Below, piece after piece: positions 11,824 through 24,239 of a DNA stretch of 64,000 nucleotides; the stretch's first letter is position 1; the number at the start of each line of letters is the position of its first letter. The DNA is from Pratylenchus scribneri. Its lineage: Eukaryota > Nematoda > Chromadorea > Rhabditida > Pratylenchidae. Location: contig JAQSEB010000020.1 of NCBI GenBank assembly GCA_030063045.1, positions 2,976,001-3,040,000 on the forward strand, written 5' to 3'. Under the pieces are notes generated by a model that did no database searches, was not told the DNA's origin, and was given only the letters and a program-made list of their open reading frames with translations. The position numbers were made by a program, and so were the translations under genes.

Positions 11824-12087
11824 TTAAAAATTCAATGATTCCCTAGTCAGTCTCATATTTTTAGCCAAATTTTTTAAAAATTTTATCGGCATTTTTCTGC
11901 ATTTTCCATCCAATTCCGCCCAATAAATTCGCGCACAAATGTCCCAAATAGAAACAATGAATGAACATGGCTGATTGACTTTTCCTCTACTCATTTTTGT
12001 TGGATGCATAAATCGAAGCCAATTTTTTCGCTTGGCCAATTCCCGCACCAATCCATAAATTTGACAATGTCTTCTATCCAAATCCAT
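11824..12087 (-). CDS. Small basic ORF, doubtful
   Basis: An uninterrupted 87-codon ORF rich in Arg, Lys and Leu with no signal peptide or recognised motif. Its ATG would lie only 14 bp from the divergent ATG of the EGF-ShKT gene at 12102, leaving no room for a promoter, so it is more likely chance or part of an exon of something unresolved. Confidence 0.2.
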   Translation of the reverse strand: MDLDRRHCQIYGLVRELAKRKNWLRFMHPTKMSRGKVNQPCSFIVSIWDICARIYWAELDGKCRKMPIKFLKNLAKNMRLTRESLNF

Positions 12088-12101
12088 TTCTCATTCCAAA
12101 A

Positions 12102-13300
12102 ATGTATCCTTCCTCCAAAATTATCCGTATTTTCCTTCCCCTAATTCATTTTAATTTTGCATACTTTTTCTTATTTATTGAGGCCGTTCAACGAATTGGT
12201 TGGATTATTTAAACTTTTTGGGCCATTCAACAAATTTCCAAGGATTCATCGATTTTTGTGATCCATTTGAACCCAAAACTTGTGGCCTAAATGGCAAATG
12301 CCTTCGAATGGTCGCCGGAAACAGATGTGAATGCCCGGATGGGTGGATGGGGCCAGGGTGCAAAAGTGAACACAAAAATGATCAAAAAAATTCAAATTTT
12401 GCCCAAATAGGACCATGCCAAGATGTGCATCATTCCTGTGGGCGATGGCATCGTCAAGGTCGTTGCAATTGGCACAAATCCATTTTGTCCTCATTTTTCA
12501 TCGATAATTGCGCCTTCACTTGTGGATATTGCCATCAAATAATTAGGGGACAAAAAAGTTGAAATGTTATGGAATATTTGCATAAATTTATTTGCGCCAG
12601 AATTGTTGATGCCATTGCCACCAATTTTGGAGCCATTGGCCTGGCTAATTGGCCGATGGCAAACTCAAACAATTGGAAATCGAACTGATCGATTCCCTGC
12701 GCCCCTTTCCGGGCCATATATTGAGGCAAAAAATGCAATAAAATTAATCAAAAATTGATTGTAGATTTTGGACATTCAAATTGGGGATGCCCCGGCGTTC
12801 GATCGACCTTCGCTGAATATTTCAATTCGGGCTTGGACAACAAATTCATTTCCTCCGGATGAACACAATGAATTGGGTTTTTTGACGATTAAGCCGGCAA
12901 AAGAACAAACTGGATTCATTTTGGGCACCGAATTGGATACGAAAAATGATTTGGTTGCATTGGAATTGGCATCAAATACAGGCAGATTAATGGAGGGAAT
13001 TCATTTGATGAGTAATTTTTAGGTGTTTTAATAATTGAGGAGGGCAAAATGATTGGCCAAAATGAATTGGAATTGAAAACAAATTGGCATCGACAAATGT
13101 GGCCAGCCAAAGAAGAAGGCATTAATTTCGATTCGGTATAAATAAATTTGATGTAATAAATTTGGCATTCACAGACTCGTCGAGTATTCATTTTGGCCGA
13201 GCAAAATATATTAGAGGAAAGATTAGAATTTGTTTTTAATAAAAAGGAAAGAAGAAAAGTGATGAAAAGATTCAAAAAAGTATTCGATTATTTTGAATAA
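12102..13300 (+). CDS. Secreted EGF-ShKT-nitrobindin-fold fusion protein
   Basis: The ATG at 12102 opens a signal peptide (IIRIFLPLIHFNFAYFFLF). After intron 12199-12242 comes an EGF-like domain (FCDPFEPKTCGLNGKC .. CECPDGWMGPGC) and a ShKT-like six-cysteine domain (CQDVHHSC .. CNWH .. NCAFTCGYC). A 43-nt GT-AG intron (12558-12600) joins this in frame to LEPLAWLIGRWQ, the start of a THAP4-C-terminal/nitrobindin-type beta-barrel, followed by ELGFLTIKP, LELASNTGVLIIEEG and TRRVFILAEQN in family order. Introns 12726-12764 and 12982-13022 have GC donors. The family's C-terminal haem-ligand His (QHLHV-type strand) is not seen; the protein ends in a basic KKERRK..FDYFE tail. Likely extracellular, with a lipid- or small-molecule-binding barrel and surface-interaction modules; no function is claimed. 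The alternative of two overlapping genes is less likely because the splice restores frame exactly. Confidence 0.8.
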
Positions 13301-13329
13301 ATGGCATTTTTATTAAATATTTAATTGAA

Positions 13330-14863
13330 TTAAAGTGCAAATTGTGCCCCATATTTGGCGATTAAAAGGAGCATAAGAAGTGCCAAAAGCAGTGTCCAAA
13401 TTGCATCATTCATGGAGGAGGCACGTGACGATGAATTGCATAAATCATCTACACAACAGCAAACAAAATCTGCAAAAAAATGTGGACAAATTATAGTAGA
13501 AAATAAAAATTTTTGAATGGACAAATGCCTCCAAATATTTATATCTTGATGTTGATGGTTTATTCTTTTTGGAATTATATATTTTTGATTAAAAAAAGAG
13601 AACTGGGTAACGAATATTTTGGGAGAATTGGTGATCAAAAATATTGAATATTGGCCATAAAAACGATGAAAAAGAAAATGGGAATGGAAGGTCATTTTAT
13701 GCTCCTGATTTTTTTGCCAATTTGATTGTAATAAAAATTTTGCCCTTGGGGAGCATCATTGTCAATGCCAAAGAGCCTTCCTATCCATCCTACTGTACGC
13801 CCACTTTTTTGCCCACTCTCCCTGTCACTCTATCAATGAAATATTGCCCCAATCTGCCTTTTTTAAACTGCTTAATTTCCACCCTAATCTTCACTTTTTT
13901 ACCACTTTTGCGATTTTCTCTTAATACATTTTCCCCACAACAAATGTAAATAATAATTTGAAGGTTCTTTCCCTTAAAATCCGTATCATCTTTGCGCCAC
14001 TGGGAGCTTAGACTCCCGGCGAAGGCCCGGGTCGAGAGCTATACCCACTCTCGCCCCAAACAATATTAGCCCTAGATCTTTAGCCATGATTAAGACTGAT
14101 AATAATCAATAATATCCAAATTTGAATATTCATATTAATTAGTATATTAAATTGAAATTAATTAAAATTGCCTGTTGTGCCATCCTCCTCATATGTGATT
14201 GGTGCGCAAGCATTGCCCTAAAATATAATAATATTATTTTATTTTATTCAATTTTTTTGCCTGAGGGCATTGTGCCGATGATGCACAATCCCGAATAATT
14301 CGTCCATCATAGACATTGGCCTTTAGGCAATATGTTGGACTTGTGGGCAAGGAAGGGGCACAACGGACCTCAAAAATAATTTAATTTAATTAATTAATTA
14401 ATTAAATAATTAATTAATGAATTTACTTTGCCAACCTCTTCAATGCCCAATTTGACTCCATTATTTCGATAACAGCTCACTGGGCCCACATTTTGGGCAG
14501 ACACATAAAAATTAAATGACATAAATATAATTAATTAGCATTTGCTTTTACCTTTTCTGGCAAAAGTGCAAGCAAAAAATTGAGCATGAAAAATGAAGAG
14601 GGGAAAATGATTATCCCATTCTCGCCGCCCATTGATGGGAGCGGATCAAAGCCAAAGGCAAAGGCAAGGCGGCCGAGGATCGAATTGCCTTCCGTCAAAG
14701 GGAGGATCAGCAAAGGGGCAATGTGCCCTTTGGAAGACCAGTTTCCGGTTGGGGACTGTACACTTTGATCAGCCGGGGAATGGATGAATGGAATGGATGG
14801 ATGTTTGCTTAGAAAAGCGCAAAATAAACAAAAAAAAAAACAATGATTTATGGCAATGATCAA
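13330..14863 (-). CDS. Ly-6/three-finger, GPI-anchor candidate protein
   Basis: Exons on the minus strand give SCYRNNGVKLGIEEVGK, VRCAPSLPTSPTYCLKANVY, DGRIIRDCASSAQCPQ, GNACAPITYEEDGTT and DFVCCCVDDLCNSSS, a spaced-cysteine pattern closing with the CC-x(2)-D-x-CN signature of Ly-6/uPAR three-finger domains. The last 20 or so residues are strongly hydrophobic (TLLLALLMLLLIAKYGAQ), as for a GPI-anchor signal. The N-terminus is uncertain: one hydrophobic start lies at the ATG at 14863, another near 14585 (MLNFLLALLP), and the join to the first cysteine exon is not settled. Introns 14218-14260 and 13470-14171 both have GC donors; the latter holds a dispersed repeat. Probably a cell-surface protein; family members modulate receptors, but no partner can be named here. 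Confidence 0.7.
13770..14090 (+). repeat. Dispersed ~300-bp repeat, copy 2
   Basis: Shares CATCCTACTGTACGCCC, ATGAAATATTGCC, GCGCCACTGGGAGC, GGCGAAGGCCCGGG and the hairpin GAGAG/CTCTCGCCCC with copy 1. It sits antisense in the 702-bp GC-donor intron of the Ly-6-like gene. Confidence 0.8.
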
Positions 14864-15796
14864 TTTTATGGCAAATGGGGGGATTAACGGGATTAATGGG
14901 GCTTATTAAATTGGCCCTTGAGTGAAATGATGATTCACATTAAAATATTGAATTCATTCAAAAAAGGGACAAAAAATGTCGAGAGCCCAATTTTGGGGTA
15001 AAACTCGATCAACTTTTTTCGCGCATTATTCAGAATATGGAAATGGCCATATTCAATTGGTGCGAATGCAAAAGGAAGGAAGGAATATTGGCGTCAAGTG
15101 CTCTTCAGAGCAACATTTGCCCCGGTTGTTGTCCATGAACATGGAATATAATACCCCACCAAAACCCTCCTTCTTCTTTGCAATCGATCCTCGCGCACTT
15201 CTCATCAACAACACTGGCTTTGGAGGACTATTCCCGACAATTTTCCTTTTCCTTCCAAATTGGCCAACCCTGTCCCCAATCATTGATGACAAAATTGTCC
15301 ATTCAACCATCTTTTTGATGTTTTTTTTGTAGTAAAACCGGCGATTATATTTTAAATTGGCCAGAAAATTTGTTAAAGGCATTTTATAACTTTCTTTCAA
15401 AAAAATAAACAACCAAATTGCATTGTTGATTGATGTCAATTTTGCCACTTGAATGACAAAAGAATACGGTTTTAATGGTGAATTTTCATTTCAATTGAGT
15501 TCTTTCATTATTCAATTGAATTTTGAACGACCAGCAGTCCATAATCCAAATTGTAAATCATTTTTATTAACTATTTTATTGATGGAATAAATTGAAAACA
15601 ATGCTGAATTTTATACAATAAATATATGGAATAATGATAGGTAAAATGAGCAAAAATAATATTATAATTGAGGTGAAGAAAATAATATTTGAATATAGGA
15701 TTGGATGTGAATCATTCTTTGGCACTAACACATTGAAAATAATTTGTGAGCAAATTTTGTTTTTAAAAGATTCATCGGATTCTCAAAATAATATAA
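14864..15796. other. Intergenic, one doubtful ORF
   Basis: Opposed ORFs at 14976-15332 (+) and 15053-15448 (-) overlap almost completely. The minus frame (131 codons) is basic with RKRKI and four late cysteines, but it matches no family I know and could be chance. The 3' third is AT-rich and holds the end of the STAT gene. No RNA gene was seen. Confidence 0.35.
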
Positions 15797-18700
15797 TCAC
15801 ATATTAATTTGTGGTGGAAATTGTGTGGATTGTTGCGGTTGATCGGCAGAATGTTGTGGCATTTGTGAATGTTGTTGTTGATTTTGGTCATTTGTGATGG
15901 AATTTTGATATTGTGAAGAGGGGGTTTGTGATTGTTGGGATTGGGATTGGGATTGGGATTGAGGGGATTGATGGACAATGGCAATTGGCGAATTGTTGGC
16001 CAACACCAAATGGCGATGATGGGAATGGGAATGAGGATTTTGATGAATTGAAGAATGGAAAGAAGAAGAGGTTGTGGGGGCATTTGAGGTGGATTGAATG
16101 CTTCTGAAAAAATACAATAATAAATACAAAAATGAAATATAATTGAATTACCCAATTTGGAATGCATGAGAATGTAAAAGGGGGTTATTGGCATTGGTGG
16201 ATGTAGCCGAAAATGATGGATGTGCCATTTGTTGGTCATTTAGTGTGCCAATTGTCATTATTGTGGGTGCCGAATTTGGAGTGGCCGGAAATAGCATAAA
16301 TGAGGAGGAATTGGCATGTTGGGAATGGGCCGGCATCACCACAATTGGCATATTCATTGTTGGCATTGGCGTCGAATTTGTGCCAAAATATAATTGATGT
16401 TGTTGCTGATTTTGATGATGCCGTTGGCTGGGATATGAATCCTCCACACTGGATGCCAATGCCGTGGAAAATGAGGAAGAAGGAGTGGATGAAGGGGGAA
16501 TTTGGCCAATTGAGGATGGTGCAGGATTGGATTGGGCCATATGGGAAGGGCTGGGGCCATCTTGGGCCAATGGGACACTCAAATAGAAAGTTGGGGGATT
16601 TTGCATTTTTTGGTCAGATTGGATGGGGGCAGATGGCTGGAATGGAATCGGATCTTTTAATGCTTTTTAATTGATTTATTTACTTGGACTGCACCCATTT
16701 GGGCACCGAAATGAATTTGTTGGGCATTATTATTATTATTATTATTATTATTCCTTCTTTGTTGTGCCATTCTTGACAATATTTCCATTGCTTGTTCCGG
16801 CGTTTTTCCATGTGTTCTCAATAATTGTTCCAAATTTTGTTCGAATCCCCCATCATCCACTGAGTCCACTTTGTTGCTCTACAAAATAAAATAACATCAA
16901 TTTAATTAATTAAATTGATATAATTTTATGGTAGAACCCTAGAAAAAGCCAAGGAGTTTTTGAAGTGAAAAAGTCGAAATGTATTATATATAAAAACTTT
17001 GAATTTTGCTACAAAATAATGTGACAAAAAAATGCGGTAAAATGGACTTGACCACTTTTTTGGTATAGCTTTAAAAATATAGCTACAATAATAGTTCGAA
17101 TTAGAATTTCGAAAGATTGTTGGAATATGCCTGTCAATGCTAATAATGCCTATAAGTGCCTTTCCTATTCATCCTACTGTACCCACACTTTTTACCCCCT
17201 GTCACTATCACCTTATCAATCAAATATTGGTTCAATCTGCCTTATTAAACCCATCCTTTTTCCCTCCTTATCTTTTTGCATTCATTAGCATTTTCCCGGA
17301 CAATAAATAAATAATAATTTTAAGTCAAGTGTCCCTTATATCCCTATCCCATTTATTGGGCCACTGGGGGCTTATTAGACATCCGGCGAAATCCCAAAGC
17401 GAGAGTCTAGGCCCTTAGCCCTAGATTACTAATAATGAACAGAAAATTAGGATTAAAATTTATTGTCCTTACATGTTCCCCAAATTCATCGTCCGGTTCA
17501 TTGTTGTTGTCGGCCGTATTCGCTTTGCATGTGACGACGGCAATTCGCATTGTTGTAAAACTAAAATTATTCAAATATTTCAAATTCATTATAAATAGGG
17601 AAAGGGGGCGTGGTTCCATATAAAATGATGCAATTTAATTAATCAAAATGATGCAATCCAATTCCAATCAATTTAATTTTGTCCCACCTAATTCGATGTT
17701 CCTTTTCCACTGGGCCCGGATGCATCGCATTTGAAAGGACTTCGCGTGTTTTTGGTTGGCTTGGCACTTGGTCACCCGGTGATGAACATTTTTGGCATCT
17801 TTTCATCACTTCCGCCACATGGACCCATTCCTTGTTGGAATCCAATACAAAATCCACCTAAAACCCAAAAAGGGAATGAATATTTTCCCTGTGGCAATAT
17901 TTGTTCTAGGAATGTTTCCTCTATTATTCGGAACAATAATTAATTATTCTTGTTTTGAAATATTTCCCCAAAAATAATCCATTTTCAGTCCTTTTCCACC
18001 CACTTTTTCGGCCAAAATTATGTCCTTTAGGAAATCGTGCAAATTTTTTGCCTGCAGCCTTTTCACATCCAACGGCTCCAAATCCAACAATTCTCCATTG
18101 AAGCATTTGACTGTAATGCAAACGCAGGCACCGGCCACCAATGAAAGGCGCATGACCAAACCAGAGCCTGGCAAAGTTCGCAACATTGAATGGACCTTTT
18201 TTGGTCAAATTAAATTAAATCCCATCTTTTGGCCACTCACTGTTTTCAATTCCAAAAAGCCTTGCAATAATCCGGCCTATAAAGTTGAATTAATTATTCA
18301 TTGTCAATTTAAATCCTCTTCATTTTTTACCTCCCATAAATTTCGGGTCTCCGTTTTTTGATCATTGAATAAATGCAACAATTCCAGCATTCCTCTCCTA
18401 TATTTATTATTTAAATTAATATTTATATTTATTTCCAATTTCCCCACCAAACACTAAATCGCAAATCGCATTTTGCGGCGCTGAAATGCAAATGAGGGCA
18501 AAGAACATTTTTGAAACTGATTCGGGCCAATGGAATTTGTTGATTGGTGGAATCTTTCATGAAAGAAGTAAATGGTAGATTAAATGAAAATTCGATTTAA
18601 AATAAAATATAAAACGATGGATTAGAATAATCACTTTCTATGCACAAATAAAGGTCAGCAAAATTCCGGGATTATAAGGGGGAGGGAATAGGAGACTGAA

Positions 18701-21700
18701 TAAAGGGGGAATGGGTTGAATTTGAATGACTAAAAGGATGTGTCGAAAGCACTCGGATGGCTGCAGCCTCATGTGCTCGAGAAAATACTGCGATTTGTGA
18801 AAACAGTAAAGCGGCGGAATGTGGGTCAAAATCCCGAGATTAAGGAAGAAATTGGCTGAAGAACAAGTGAGATTGTGTTGGGGGAACTTGGAACTGTGGG
18901 ATTAGGTTACGCGGAATAAAGTTGGAATGCTAATGACAGAGAAATCCCATAGGGATTCTGATTATGAAGTGGCCGAATGTCGGTGCTTGGTGGGCTATAC
19001 CTCTTCCCCAACTAGTCCCCAAGTATATTTGAATAATTAATTAATTTATTTTCACTTTCTGTGCATTCTGGACAATGCATTTTTTGTTGCAAAATGTTGA
19101 AATCCTCGTCCGTGAATGTTCTCATCACTTCCGCATTCATCGCAAAATAGAGGGAATAAAGCAATTTGAAATGTTTCCATTCAATTTCTTCAAAAAATTA
19201 ATTAAAAATTCAATTTTAATCCATTCATTTTTACCTCCATCAAACCATTGAATCAGTAAACCATCCAACACATTTGTGCCATATAGCCAAAAGCATGTTG
19301 CCGTATATGAACTCATCATTCTTTGCACTTGACAATCCTAAATTGCAAATTCAAAATGAATGAATATAATTTGCCAAAATTGCCTGATTCCTTCTTGTGG
19401 CAATTGTGAATGGCAATGAGAGAGTATGGGCAGTGGAAAAACCACCGGAAAAGCTGAATAATTCGGCGCGGACATGAAAATAGAACAATGGCCTTTTGCC
19501 AGTTTGCATCGCCGAACGAGTTTCCAACAATGTGTCCTAATTTGGGCGTATTTTAGGTTAATCCCCCAATTCAATTAAATTTATTCAACTTTTTGTCTTG
19601 TTGTGCACAATAAATGTGGATATGTGGCACACCATCCAACGTGTTCGGCATCAAAAATTGGCGGAATCGAAATCCACTCTTTGGAATTCACATCCGACTT
19701 TTTGTGTGCCGTATTTCCTCCTTCTAATGTGAATAAATTGCAATTAGATTGTTTTAAATTGTTAGGACTGCCTTCGGATGCCTTTGCATTGTTCCTTTTA
19801 ACCCCGGTGGCCGGTTTCATTGCCAACAATGCGGCGGTTTGAGTCCTCAAAAAAGAGAATTAAATTTGGATGGAAATATTTGGTTCACTTTCGAATTGGG
19901 GAAGGCGGGTCGAATGTTTTTCGATGGCGCATTTCCTGCTGAATTTGTTGGGCAACTTCTTCGGAAACAATTTGCAGGGAAAAATCGCGAAAAAATGAAA
20001 AACGACAAAGGGAAACAATTTTCATTGGGAATCTGATAAAACAATCAAAATTTAATTCAAAATTAATCAAATTTTTGGCCACTGTACAAATTATTGGTGA
20101 CCAAAATTGGATTTTGACTTGGCTCCAGGCAAATGATACTGTCACTGAGGAGAACATCCGCCATTTGGTAGACCATTGCCAACAATGGTTTCACCAATTC
20201 ACCAATTGCCGCTTTTGACCCCCTCAATTCATAGGAAAATCCCTTCGAGAATAATTCAATTTAATTTCAATGTTGTTATTTTTACTTGAAGTCTGGCGGC
20301 CAATACGCCCAAATTGTAGAGCATATGAGCATAAAATGAGACAGTGGAATCCAGGAATCCTTTATTCTCATAACCAAAATGGGTCATTTTACGGATTTGA
20401 TGTTCCCTCAGTTGGCGCCAAATCATGAAGCCATGCTAAAATGTGAAAATATTTTTATAAATTCATATGAAATTGAACAATTCTGACAGAAAAATTGAAG
20501 GAATAATCCATCAAAAATAAATAATCATTTTTCTCATAGAATACCCTGGGGCTACTTCATTTCACTGACCATCCAAGAGAGAGGAATATTACTACTGTAG
20601 ATGAGAAAATGGGCAAATAAGAATAAAAACATGTTATCTTAATCTCCTGGATTTATTCAATTATTATAATGAAATGAAACGAACGCAATTGGCAAATTCG
20701 CGTTGAAGGACGAAACAAGCGACCATTTGCTTTTTGAAATGGCCAATATGCGCTTCAAATTCCGAGTACATCATTCGATCATTCCTTTGGCTCATTGTGT
20801 ACAATTCGTGCAGAGAAATCAATGCAGTCACGTAGGCCTATTAATTAATGGGAAAATGCGATCAAAATATTAGACAAATTTTCATTATTGGAACTGGCAA
20901 AAAAGCTTATTTTTGCTGCTGATTAAGTATATATTGGACAATTCTTTTGGTCATAATTCAATAAGTAAGGCATCAACCAATTCGTGAAGGAGATATGTCA
21001 TTCAGACGTGCAAAATATCCTCTAATAATGGCTATTCTAATTTCTTGAATAATTAAACCAATTATAAAATAATCGGCTTTTCACTTTTCCTCTGAAAATT
21101 TCGTATTTACTATATTCAACGACAAATAGATTCTTTTAAAGTTGGAAACTATAAAATTTGAAAAAGGCTAATTGTAGAGGAAAATCAGGGCTTTCGGATT
21201 GCATATCGCTTTACAAAATTGGTTACCGCCTCGTTGGGCTTTGGTCAGAAACTAATCAAAATATTCTATTCAATAAGGCAATGGCAGTTGCCTCCTAACG
21301 CTACCGTATTCTCCGAATTAAATAGACAAGTTGATATTCTCTTAGGGAATTTTCATAATCAATTCATTTTTACTTGGTAAAATCTGTCAAATTGTTGATC
21401 ATTTGACTGGACCGTTGGCGGCGGCTGCATTCGATGTGCTTTATTCACCAAATCCACCAAAGCTGCGTGGATTTTCTCCTTCAAATTGGCCAAAAAATTC
21501 ATTGGTAATTAAAATGATTTACCTGAAAATGTTTTCCTCCATAATCCAAAAGTGCAATTTCCTGTGCATCCATTGCCTCCAATCGATTTATGATCAACAA
21601 AAGTGCCCAGGCAAGGAAACTCCATTCGTCGAAATAGTCGGCATTCACTGGTTCTAAACCAATATATCCAAATATTTAATTGGTAACCCTGAATTACCAG

Positions 21701-22147
21701 TTGTATTCGGGAGAATGATTATTTTGGCCTCAATTTCATTCAGAATTTTGTACATTGATTTGTTCACCAATTCTGCCCTTTGCTCATTGCTCAATCCAAT
21801 GTCCTGGATTAATTGGCCACATTGGGTGGTGTCCTTTGATTGAATTCGTTTCACTCGATGAAAAGTGCACAACTTGAACAAATAAATGGATTATACCCAA
21901 AAAATAATATTCCCCTCCATTCATTTCCAACCAATTCGAACATTTCCAAATGTAATCCGGAATAATCTCGGCTGCTGTCCTTGGTGGATGCCGTCAAAGG
22001 GGTCGATTGTTGCCCAACTGTTGATGATGGTTGTTGGCATCGTTGTTGGCTACTAAAATTCATTGCCGATGGCATATTTTGATTTGTGGCAGGGGAAGAA
22101 GTACTCGGACAAATGCCTACGGATGATGATGTCGAAGCGGAATGCAT
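15797..22147 (-). CDS. sta-1: STAT transcription factor (STA-1-like)
   Basis: STAT family: latent cytoplasmic factor that enters the nucleus after tyrosine phosphorylation and binds DNA. The start (22147) gives a disordered Ser/Gln-rich N-terminus. Then come helical coiled-coil exons (about 21880-20090, e.g. [18 protein letters not shown] and [14 protein letters not shown]), then DNA-binding and linker exons with [45 protein letters not shown] and [15 protein letters not shown]. The SH2 domain follows with [11 protein letters not shown], in which the phosphotyrosine-binding Arg is kept, and [18 protein letters not shown]. The C-terminal tail is long: nine Asn from an ATT run at 16723-16752, then Gln/Ser/Pro-rich sequence to the stop at 15797. 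No N-terminal STAT dimerisation domain is seen, as in C. elegans STA proteins. Introns carry a dispersed repeat (copy 3). Exact splice sites in the coiled coil are provisional. Confidence 0.88.
17155..17425 (+). repeat. Dispersed ~300-bp repeat, copy 3
   Basis: Diverged copy sharing CATCCTACTGTACCCAC, TCAATCAAATATTGG, GGGCCACTGGGGGCTTA and CGAGAGTCTAGGCCC; the 3' hairpin is degraded. It lies antisense in an intron of the STAT gene that has an ordinary GT donor. Confidence 0.75.
18560..19035. other. STAT intron with G-rich unassigned DNA
   Basis: An intron of about 470 bp between the linker exons. Its middle (18650-19010) is clearly less AT-rich than neighbouring introns, with GGGGGAGGGAATAGGAG and GGCTGCAGCCTCATGTGCT. 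I found no inverted ends or ORF. It could be an old insertion. Confidence 0.4.
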
Positions 22148-24239
22148 TTATTATTATTGAGATTATTGTCTTAATAATTGGGTACACGTCAACATGTTGT
22201 GGTCACAGTAGCAATTTATATTAAAAAATATGAAAGGTGGAGGAGGCAATCCGAATATTTTGATTATCAAAATTGGACTTCCTTATCAGATTTTATTATT
22301 ATCAGTTCATCCAGCCACCCGCCAAACCTTCCATCTTATTATTAAAGGAAAAAGGCAAACAAATTGAGATTGTTGGGTTAACCAAAAATTTAATCAAAAT
22401 TAATGCTTTCAAAAATGAATAATAAAATATTCATCAATTGTTCTAATTCCCGAATAATTTAATATCAACACGTGTTGGCCAAAAAGAGGGATTATTGCGG
22501 GAAGAATGGATCTTTGAATTGGCCCTTTCTTTTGTGATAAGAAATATATTTGAAAATATTTTGTTATGATTTTCAAAATAAAATGCACATTTTCCTCCTA
22601 TTCTTCTCATTGAAAAAGTGGCGCAACTTTTTTTTGAATGCCCTTGGAGACCACGTGATAATTTGATTGATTGAATGTTATCATTTTTATCAGCAATTCT
22701 CAATGTGCCACGTGGGATTTTGTTTTCGTTTGGAAATAATAAATGAATTCCTAACAAATTAAAACCATTTTAAGGCATGGATGAATGGGGCTTTATTTTT
22801 GATCTAATTATTATAAATATTGACCAATATAATTATAAAATAAATTAATCGGATAAGAATGATGCAACCTAAAATGATGGCCAGCAGCACAAAAAGGCGA
22901 GAATTAGTGCGCAAAAGGATGAAATGGCGAGAAGGGATGGGACATATTAATGAAGAAGAATGGGTGTGAATGAAATTGGAGTAAAAATGTGAATTAAATT
23001 ATTGGAAAGGGTGGCCGGATGGAAGGATCGAGAGCAAATTTCGTGGCTGATCATGACGACGAAATTGAGCAGAAAAGAGACGAAAAGGAGCGGCTGGAAA
23101 TCGGGAATTGGTTGGCGTTGAAATTGAATTGCGCATGATTTGCCTCTGAATTCGGTGCCGAAAGCCTTTATTTAATTCTTTCAACGATATAAAATTTGAA
23201 ATTATTTCTTTGCTGATGCAAAATGCATGGATTTTTGCATCTTTTGCTTGGTTTTTTTTTGAAAATATGAAAACAAATTGGAAGAAGGTTTTTAGTGACG
23301 AAAAACTCGATTTGATTGGGAGAACAATTTTCCATAATAATAATAATGCGTAAAGAGGGAAAAGCGGATGGGGATTTGTGGTTTTGGTTTTTTCCACATC
23401 CGCCGAGATTATTATTAATTAATTATGATCAATCGAAGTGAATTGATGATGCAAAAAGACCAAAAGCAACATTTTAAATGATTATATTTTTGATTTATTG
23501 GGTTTAAGGCAAACTATAAGTCTCATTAAAAAGGGAAAAATATATTAGAAATTAAGTCAATAAAATAAATTGATAACAAATTTTGCTCATCGATTTTGAG
23601 GGCCACCATAAAATTGTTCATAAATTTTCTCCGCCATTTTGATGTGTCCATCTACATTCACAGAGCAGTTCATGGCGAACTCCAATTGCACGGGTTGCGG
23701 GTGGGCACAGAAAACAAGCAAATTGGAATGCGCAATTTGGGGCCATCAATCTTCAACTTTATTATTTTTGGGTCCATCCACAAGTGTCACATTCATTCAT
23801 TATGGTCGCCCAAAAAGGTCGAAAATAGTTCACAAAATCAAAACTGATTCAATTGCCCCCAAAATAATCACATTAATATATTCTGGGCTGATTATTTTCC
23901 CTCATAATAAATTGGCCAAAAGCCAAAATAATAAAATGGACTGAAAAATTGAAGGGAGAATTGGGCCAACTCATTAATTAAATTTTAAATGAAGTAAATT
24001 TTATTTGAAAATTAAAGTAGACAATTTTGGAGGACATTTTGCTCTTTCAAATGGAAAATATTCCTTTCTTGAATTGGTTTGATGAATTATGGCCAAAAGA
24101 TGACTGAAATTTTATTCTATTTGTATTGAAGAATTAATATGCAAATTTGTTAAAATAAAAAGTGATATAAACATTCCAACAAGCAATATTTTTATTAAGA
24201 AAAATGGTAAAGGGGCAAAAAGAGATGGATAGAAAATGG
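22148..24239. other. Intergenic, no well-supported gene
   Basis: About 2.1 kb between the STAT start and satellite array 2. ORFs at 22443-22757 (-), 22999-23397 (-) and 23639-23944 (+) run 100-130 codons. The 22999-23397 frame is Arg/Phe-rich toward its C-terminus and could be a terminal exon, and a short minus frame near 23600-23690 ends MAEKIYEQFYGGPQNR, but neither extends across splice sites I trust. Two CACGTG E-box cores lie about 53 bp apart near 22655 and 22708. No RNA gene was seen. Confidence 0.4.

Noticed and set aside
12564..12758. Separate gene beginning at the ATG at 12564
   Set aside because: A GT-AG intron (12558-12600) joins the upstream exon in frame and removes that ATG; the barrel domain would otherwise begin with no leader.
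15772..16239. Asn/Pro/His-rich alternative frame
   Set aside because: Shadow of the STAT Q/N-rich tail, which is the frame that joins the upstream exon.
21851..21900. 24-nt intron (GTATAATCC..TTCAAG) in the STAT gene
   Set aside because: Too short for splicing here; a 68-nt GT-AG intron starting 44 nt earlier keeps frame.
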